From: Thermohalobaculum sp039513195
GTDB lineage: Bacteria > Pseudomonadota > Alphaproteobacteria > Rhodobacterales > Rhodobacteraceae
Direction: 5' to 3'
Length of the DNA stretch: 64,000 nt
NCBI GenBank assembly: GCA_039513195.1
Contig: JBCCRM010000018.1
Coordinates: forward strand, 29,079-93,078
This document shows, one piece after another, positions 59,842 through 64,000 of the stretch. Below the pieces are notes generated by a model, which was not told the origin of the DNA, made no database searches, and worked only from the letters and a program-made list of their open reading frames with translations. The translations under genes and the position numbers were made by a program. Each line of letters begins with the position of its first letter. The first letter of the stretch is position 1.

Positions 59842-61734
59842 ATGGGCTACAAGGAGCTTTACGCTGCCTGGCAGGCGGATCCGGAGGGGTTCTGGATGCG
59901 CGCGGCCGAGGCGGTGGACTGGGTCAACCCGCCGACCAAGGCGCTGGATGCGAGCAAACCTCCATTTTACCAGTGGTTTGCCGACGGGACTTGCAACACC
60001 TGCTGGAACGCCGTCGACCGCCATGTCGAGGCCGGGCGCGGCACCCAACCGGCGATCATCCATGACAGCCCGATCACCGGCACCAAGCATGTGATCACCT
60101 ATGCCGAGCTGCGTGACCGTGTCGCCGCCCTCGCCGGAGCGCTGCGGGCGAAGGGGATCGAAAAAGGCGACCGGGTGATCCTGTATATGCCGATGATCCC
60201 CGAGGCGGTGGAGGCAATGCTCGCTTGCGCCAGGCTCGGTGCGATCCATTCGGTGGTGTTCGGTGGCTTCGCCCCCCACGAGCTTGCGGTCCGGATCGAC
60301 GATGCGACGCCCAAGGCGATCATTGCGGCCTCCTGCGGGCTCGAGCCGGGGCGGGTGGTGCAGTACAAACCGATGGTCGATGCCGCCATCGAGCAGGCGG
60401 CCCATAAGCCCGACTTCTGCGTCGTCTTCCAGCGGGAGCATGAGGTCGCCACCCTGACCGAGGGGCGCGATGTCGACTGGTACGGATTTCAGGCCGGAGT
60501 TGCGCCTGCAGAATGCGTACCGGTGAGAGGCACCGAGCCAGTCTATATCCTCTATACATCCGGCACCACGGGCCAGCCGAAAGGTGTGGTGCGCCCGACC
60601 GCGGGGCATATGGTGGCGCTGCTGTGGACCATGCCGAATATCTATGGCGTCAAGGCCGGCGATGTGTATTGGGCGGCGTCCGATGTCGGCTGGGTGGTCG
60701 GCCATTCCTACATCGTCTACGCGCCGCTCCTGATGGGCTGCACCACCATTGTGTTCGAGGGTAAACCGGTGGGCACCCCAGATGCGGGCACTTTTTGGCG
60801 GGTGATCTCGGAGCATGGGGTCAAAGTGCTCTTCACGGCGCCGACGGCGTTCCGCGCTATCAAACGCGAGGATCCGGAGGGCCGCTACATCGAAAAATAT
60901 GACGTGAGCTGCTTGAAATATCTGTTCCTGGCTGGCGAACGGGCGGATCCGGACACCATCAAATGGGCGGAGCAGCAGCTTCAGGTGCCCGTTATCGACC
61001 ATTGGTGGCAGACCGAGACCGGATGGACCATCGCCGGTAATCCGGTCGGGGTGGAGCTGATGCCGATCAAGCTCGGCTCCCCCACCGTCGCCATGCCGGG
61101 CTATGATGTGCAGATCCTCGACGATGCGGGGCATCCGGTGGGCGCCAACACGCTGGGCGCAATCGCCGTGAAGCTGCCGCTGCCACCAGGCTGTTTGCCG
61201 ACGCTCTGGAACGCCGATGCGCGGTTCGAGAAGAGCTATCTCAACGCCTTTCCGGGCTATTACGAGACCGGCGATGCGGGGATGGTGGACGAGGACGGCT
61301 ATCTCTACATCATGGCGCGCACCGATGACGTCATCAATGTCGCGGGCCACAGGCTGTCGACCGGCGCGATGGAGGAGGTACTGGCAGGCCACCCGGATGT
61401 GGCGGAGTGTGCCGTGATCGGCGTTGCCGACGAGCTGAAGGGGCAGCTTCCGATGGGCTTTCTCTGCCTCAACGCCGGGTGCAACCGCGAACACGCCGAG
61501 ATCGTGAAGGAATGCGTCGGCCTGGTGCGCCAGGAGATCGGGCCGGTGGCAGCCTTCAAGCTCGCCTGCGTGGTGGACCGGCTGCCAAAGACGCGGTCCG
61601 GCAAGATCCTGCGCGGGACCATGGCGAAGATCGCCGATGGCGAGAGCTACAAAATGCCCGCGACCATCGACGACCCCGGCATCCTCGATGAGATCGGCAC
61701 TGCCTTGCAGGGCTTGGGCTACGGGAAGGGCTGA
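59842..61734 (+). CDS. prpE: Propionyl-CoA synthetase (acyl-CoA synthetase)
   Basis: A 630-residue AMP-forming acyl-CoA synthetase. The P-loop is Y-T-S-G-T-T-G-Q-P-K-G, followed by W-W-Q-T-E-T-G, Y-E-T-G-D-A-G and the catalytic Lys K588 in K-T-R-S-G-K-I-L-R-G, which is acetylated in related enzymes. The overall pattern (short N-terminus, D-W-V-N-P-P, propionyl-type W-W-Q-T-E) favours PrpE over acetyl-CoA synthetase, though acetate cannot be excluded. Its place near pccAB and the mutase supports propionate activation. Confidence 0.9.
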   Translation: MGYKELYAAWQADPEGFWMRAAEAVDWVNPPTKALDASKPPFYQWFADGTCNTCWNAVDRHVEAGRGTQPAIIHDSPITGTKHVITYAELRDRVAALAGALRAKGIEKGDRVILYMPMIPEAVEAMLACARLGAIHSVVFGGFAPHELAVRIDDATPKAIIAASCGLEPGRVVQYKPMVDAAIEQAAHKPDFCVVFQREHEVATLTEGRDVDWYGFQAGVAPAECVPVRGTEPVYILYTSGTTGQPKGVVRPTAGHMVALLWTMPNIYGVKAGDVYWAASDVGWVVGHSYIVYAPLLMGCTTIVFEGKPVGTPDAGTFWRVISEHGVKVLFTAPTAFRAIKREDPEGRYIEKYDVSCLKYLFLAGERADPDTIKWAEQQLQVPVIDHWWQTETGWTIAGNPVGVELMPIKLGSPTVAMPGYDVQILDDAGHPVGANTLGAIAVKLPLPPGCLPTLWNADARFEKSYLNAFPGYYETGDAGMVDEDGYLYIMARTDDVINVAGHRLSTGAMEEVLAGHPDVAECAVIGVADELKGQLPMGFLCLNAGCNREHAEIVKECVGLVRQEIGPVAAFKLACVVDRLPKTRSGKILRGTMAKIADGESYKMPATIDDPGILDEIGTALQGLGYGKG

Positions 61735-61819
61735 GCGGCCACCCGAGGCGGAGGGTTTCTTTACCACTCTGTGGTCAAGTGATCGGAGCTTCGGTTGACG
61801 GTCAATATGGACGCGCCCC

Positions 61820-62632
61820 ATGGATGCCCAAGTGACGATGCTGTCGGGCCTCAGAATCCTCCTGGCGGAGGACAACGCCACCAATCAGATGGTGGCGATG
61901 CAGATGTTGGAGAGCCTGGGCGCCACGGTGACCTTGGCTGTCGACGGGGTCGAGGCCGTTGCGCTGGTCGGGCAGGACAGCTTCGATGTGCTGTTGGTGG
62001 ATATCGAGATGCCGCGCCTCTCGGGCATCGAGATGATCCGACAGGTTCGCGGCGAGACTGGGCCGGTCGCCGGGACGCCGATGTTGGCGCTGACCGCCTT
62101 TGTGATGCGCGAACATCGCGATGCGATCGCTGCGGCGGGGGCGGACGGCGTGATCTCGAAACCGATCTTGTCGATCGAGCGGTTCGGCGAGGAAATTTTG
62201 GCCGGCATGCGTGCACGGCAGGCGAAGAACCGCGCGGGGGGCCTAGCGGAGCCAGGGGCGGCAGTGGATCAGGAGGGCGGTGGCCAAGCCCCTGTGATCG
62301 ACGAGACCGCCTTCCGAGTTTTGGTCGATGCAGTGGGCACGGCCGCACTTGGCGAGCTTCTCAGCAAGGTTGAGATCGATGTGCGGGCTGCCGGGCAGCG
62401 GATGTGCGGGGCGATGGCGGCAGGAGATCATGCGGAACTGCGGTCGGCGACGCATATCCTGATATCGGTCTTGGGTGCGATTGGGGCAACGCGGATGGAA
62501 GTCTTGGCGCGGGAGATGAACGAGGCGGCGCATGCCGGAGACGACGTTGCCATTGCCCGACAGGTCGCGGCGGCGGAGGCCGCTTTGGCGGCGACCCTGC
62601 GTTTCGTGACGGAGCAACAGGCCAAGGTTTAA
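61820..62632 (+). CDS. Receiver-HPt phosphorelay protein
   Basis: A 270-residue protein with an N-terminal receiver domain (E17/D18, phospho-acceptor D61 in L-V-D-I-E-M-P, K114 in S-K-P-I). A 35-residue linker follows, then a C-terminal HPt domain with phospho-His H212 in A-T-H-I-L-I-S-V-L-G-A. Phosphate could pass between D61 and H212 or to another regulator. There is no kinase or DNA-binding domain. The response regulator at 4030-5286 lacks a kinase core too, so a separate kinase must serve both (inference). Confidence 0.9.
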   Translation: MDAQVTMLSGLRILLAEDNATNQMVAMQMLESLGATVTLAVDGVEAVALVGQDSFDVLLVDIEMPRLSGIEMIRQVRGETGPVAGTPMLALTAFVMREHRDAIAAAGADGVISKPILSIERFGEEILAGMRARQAKNRAGGLAEPGAAVDQEGGGQAPVIDETAFRVLVDAVGTAALGELLSKVEIDVRAAGQRMCGAMAAGDHAELRSATHILISVLGAIGATRMEVLAREMNEAAHAGDDVAIARQVAAAEAALAATLRFVTEQQAKV

Positions 62633-62837
62633 CGCCGGGCCGCTGGGGCCTCCGGCGCATGGGCGAGAGGAGTTTTGGGCCGCGCAACGCGATCACGGTG
62701 TTTGGCCGGGCTCCTCGCGGGGGCGCCGCCGCTAGAAGCTGCTCGGCGAAGGCCGTGATGGCGGGGTGCCCCGCCGGCGTGATCGGGCTCGTGCGAGCGG
62801 TGTCCCGTCACGAAGGCGTGGATCGCGTGCGTTAGGG

Positions 62838-62898
62838 TTTGTTTCGCGCGATGGTGCGCCCCAAACAAATGCCGCCCCAGCCAGGGGGCTGAGGCGGC
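62838..62898. repeat. Tandem pair of strong hairpins
   Basis: Hairpin 1 pairs TTTGTTT (62838-62844) with AAACAAA (62863-62869), with an inner GCGC/GCGC stem (62846-62849, 62856-62859). Hairpin 2 pairs GCCGCC (62871-62876) with GGCGGC (62893-62898) and CAGCC with GGCTG inside. They adjoin with one base between them, so the region would fold strongly if transcribed. Confidence 0.7.
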
Positions 62899-63034
62899 GA
62901 TACCCGTCCGTAGGGTATTGGGGCTCCTCCGAAGCACGCTGCAACCGGATGGGTGTGAGAACGGGGGGGTGATCCGCATCCACAGCCACAGCGCCTCCTG
63001 AGGTGAGCTGTTGGTAGCGTGTTCGTAGTAAACG

Positions 63035-63065
63035 AAAGGTTAATCGCAGCGAAAAACTAACCTTT
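63035..63065. promoter_or_regulatory. Inverted repeat upstream of the IclR gene
   Basis: AAAGGTTA at 63035-63042 and TAACCTTT at 63058-63065 form a perfect 8-bp inverted repeat with a 15-base spacer, 166 bases before the IclR start. The T-rich tail (CTTTCGTTTTT) could make it a terminator instead of an operator. Confidence 0.45.
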
Positions 63066-63230
63066 CTTTCGTTTTTGCACGGCGCGGGGCGTTACCACGG
63101 CACCCGGTGATTGCGCCCGCTGTCCCGGCTGATGATGATGGTTTCTTAATTGCGGAGACTGCGGCCGCTTTCCGAAGGCGGAATGCGGCCTATTTGAAGG
63201 GGTCATCTAGAAACGATCTCAAAGCAGGTC

Positions 63231-64000
63231 ATGTCAGACGATCGTACAAAAAATGCCGGCCAGGTCCGGTCCCTCACCCGGGCTCTGTCTCTGCTCCGCC
63301 ACCTCGCAGCAAGCGGCCACGGAATGTCGCTGACCGAGTTGTCGGAAGCCGCGGGCCTGCCCCCTTCGACAACCCATCGCCTGCTGACCACGCTCGAGTC
63401 GGAACGCTTCGTTCGCCCCGATCCCCAGGGCGGCGTATGGCGGGTCGGCGTCGCAGCCTTTTCGGTCGGTTCGGCCTTTGCCCGGTCGCGCGATAAGTTG
63501 ACGCTGTCACGGCCTTATCTACGCCGATTGATGGAGATGTCGGGCGAGACCTCGAATCTCTTCGTCGAATCCGACGGCGAGGCGATCTGTATCGGCCAAA
63601 TCGACTCCCGCCATGCGATGCGTGCCATCACTGGGGTCGGCGGGCGGGTAATGCTGCACTCCTCCGCCGCGGGGAAGGCGTTGCTCGCGCATCTCGAGCC
63701 GGTGCGGCGCGGGCGTCTGATTGCGTCTATGCAGCTGACCCGTGTGACTGCGAGCACCATCGTGGACCGTCAGGCCTTGGACCGGTCGATCGAGGATGTA
63801 CGCAATCTGGGCTATGCGGTGGACGACGAGGAACATGCCCTAGGCCTCCGCTGTGTCGCGGCACCGATCTTCAACGAATACGGGTATGCGGTTGCGGCCG
63901 TGTCGGTTTCCGGACCGACCGCGCGTGTTCCTGCGGAGCGGTTGCAGACCCTTGGTCGGATGGTGGCGCAGGCCGCTTTGGAGGCCACCCGCGACTATGG
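63231..64000 (+). CDS. IclR family transcriptional regulator (partial)
   Basis: The frame from the ATG at 63231 stays open to the window edge (256 codons), so only the 3' end is missing. An N-terminal winged helix (S-L-T-R-A-L-S-L-L-R-H-L, L-T-E-L-S-E-A-A-G-L-P-P-S-T-T-H-R-L-L) is followed by the IclR effector domain (G-R-V-M-L-H-S-S-A-A-G-K-A-L-L-A and Y-A-V-A-A-V-S-V-S-G-P). The subgroup resembles regulators of glyoxylate, allantoin or beta-hydroxyaspartate pathways, but targets outside the window would be needed to decide. Confidence 0.92.
   Translation, partial: MSDDRTKNAGQVRSLTRALSLLRHLAASGHGMSLTELSEAAGLPPSTTHRLLTTLESERFVRPDPQGGVWRVGVAAFSVGSAFARSRDKLTLSRPYLRRLMEMSGETSNLFVESDGEAICIGQIDSRHAMRAITGVGGRVMLHSSAAGKALLAHLEPVRRGRLIASMQLTRVTASTIVDRQALDRSIEDVRNLGYAVDDEEHALGLRCVAAPIFNEYGYAVAAVSVSGPTARVPAERLQTLGRMVAQAALEATRDY

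Larger units (their letters stand above)
62633..63230. other. Structured intergenic region before the IclR gene
   Basis: A 598-base gap with no supportable gene. It contains a GGCGGGG/CCCCGCC palindrome (62760-62775), two adjoining strong hairpins (62838-62869 and 62871-62898) and an AAAGGTTA/TAACCTTT inverted repeat (63035-63042 and 63058-63065) that ends in a T-rich stretch. A small RNA or leader structure is possible. Confidence 0.5.

Noticed and set aside
59797..61884. 695-residue open frame antisense to prpE
   Set aside because: A complete acyl-CoA synthetase lies on the other strand; the antisense translation is low-information.
1..64000. tRNA, rRNA, CRISPR array, phage or insertion-sequence genes
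   Set aside because: No T-loop/anticodon arrangement, regular spacer-repeat pattern or transposase/integrase motifs were seen, though short RNAs could be missed by eye.

Overview
The window is high-GC, densely coded DNA typical of an alphaproteobacterium of the Rhodospirillales/Rhodobacterales type. The evidence is the gene set and gene order: ppiC-argJ-mutT divergent from secA, coxG-coxS-coxL-coxM, a GbsR-type regulator, PdeM, and propionyl-CoA/methylmalonyl-CoA genes. The species cannot be named. I found no rRNA, tRNA, CRISPR array, phage genes or intact insertion sequence. The first gene (MATE transporter) and the last (IclR regulator) are cut by the window edges.

Layout. 1-3.4 kb: MATE transporter end, 2Fe-2S ferredoxin, VCBS-type exported protein, class-I glutamine-amidotransferase-like hydrolase and a ferredoxin-NADP reductase. 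3.7-8.3 kb: a 61-residue conserved-looking protein, a response regulator with a degenerate kinase-like N-terminus, then ppiC-argJ-mutT on the minus strand. 8.5-11.4 kb: secA. 11.4-14.2 kb: a non-coding stretch with a nested palindrome, then a two-gene island (DUF2235 hydrolase and an unknown 124-residue protein) bounded by 94-bp direct repeats. 14.2-20.4 kb: a lone molybdenum hydroxylase large subunit and two large envelope proteins, one a PstS-like/OmpA fusion. 20.5-26.1 kb: acetyl-CoA acetyltransferase, then on the minus strand metG, a two-TM TIR-like protein, a Popeye-like membrane protein and a class III cyclase whose adenine-selecting residues are substituted. 26.3-31.6 kb: Kef-type antiporter, RraB-like protein, PaiB-like protein, a methyltransferase and a broken methyltransferase. 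31.8-41.7 kb: mostly housekeeping (xseA, purD, folD, pdeM), MOSC, GFA and thioesterase proteins, and a frameshifted GbsR regulator with two operator-like palindromes. 41.7-46.8 kb: CoxGSLM-type molybdenum hydroxylase operon and a BLUF photoreceptor. 47-61.7 kb: propionate/propionyl-CoA metabolism: pccB, pccA, methylmalonyl-CoA mutase, malic enzyme and propionyl-CoA synthetase. 61.8-64 kb: a REC-HPt phosphorelay protein, a structured intergenic region and an IclR regulator.

How the genes work together. PrpE would activate propionate, PccAB would carboxylate propionyl-CoA, and the mutase would make succinyl-CoA that enters the TCA cycle; malic enzyme would then supply pyruvate and NADPH. An epimerase gene is not seen here. 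Ferredoxin and its reductase near the left edge form a plausible electron-transfer pair.

The most interesting locus is 21.7-24.4 kb. A cyclase lacking the Lys/Asp adenine-recognition pair, a membrane protein with only the beginning of a cyclic-nucleotide-binding domain, and a membrane-anchored TIR-like effector lie together. This resembles a rearranged Pycsar-type (cyclic pyrimidine) signalling or defence cassette. That reading is inference.
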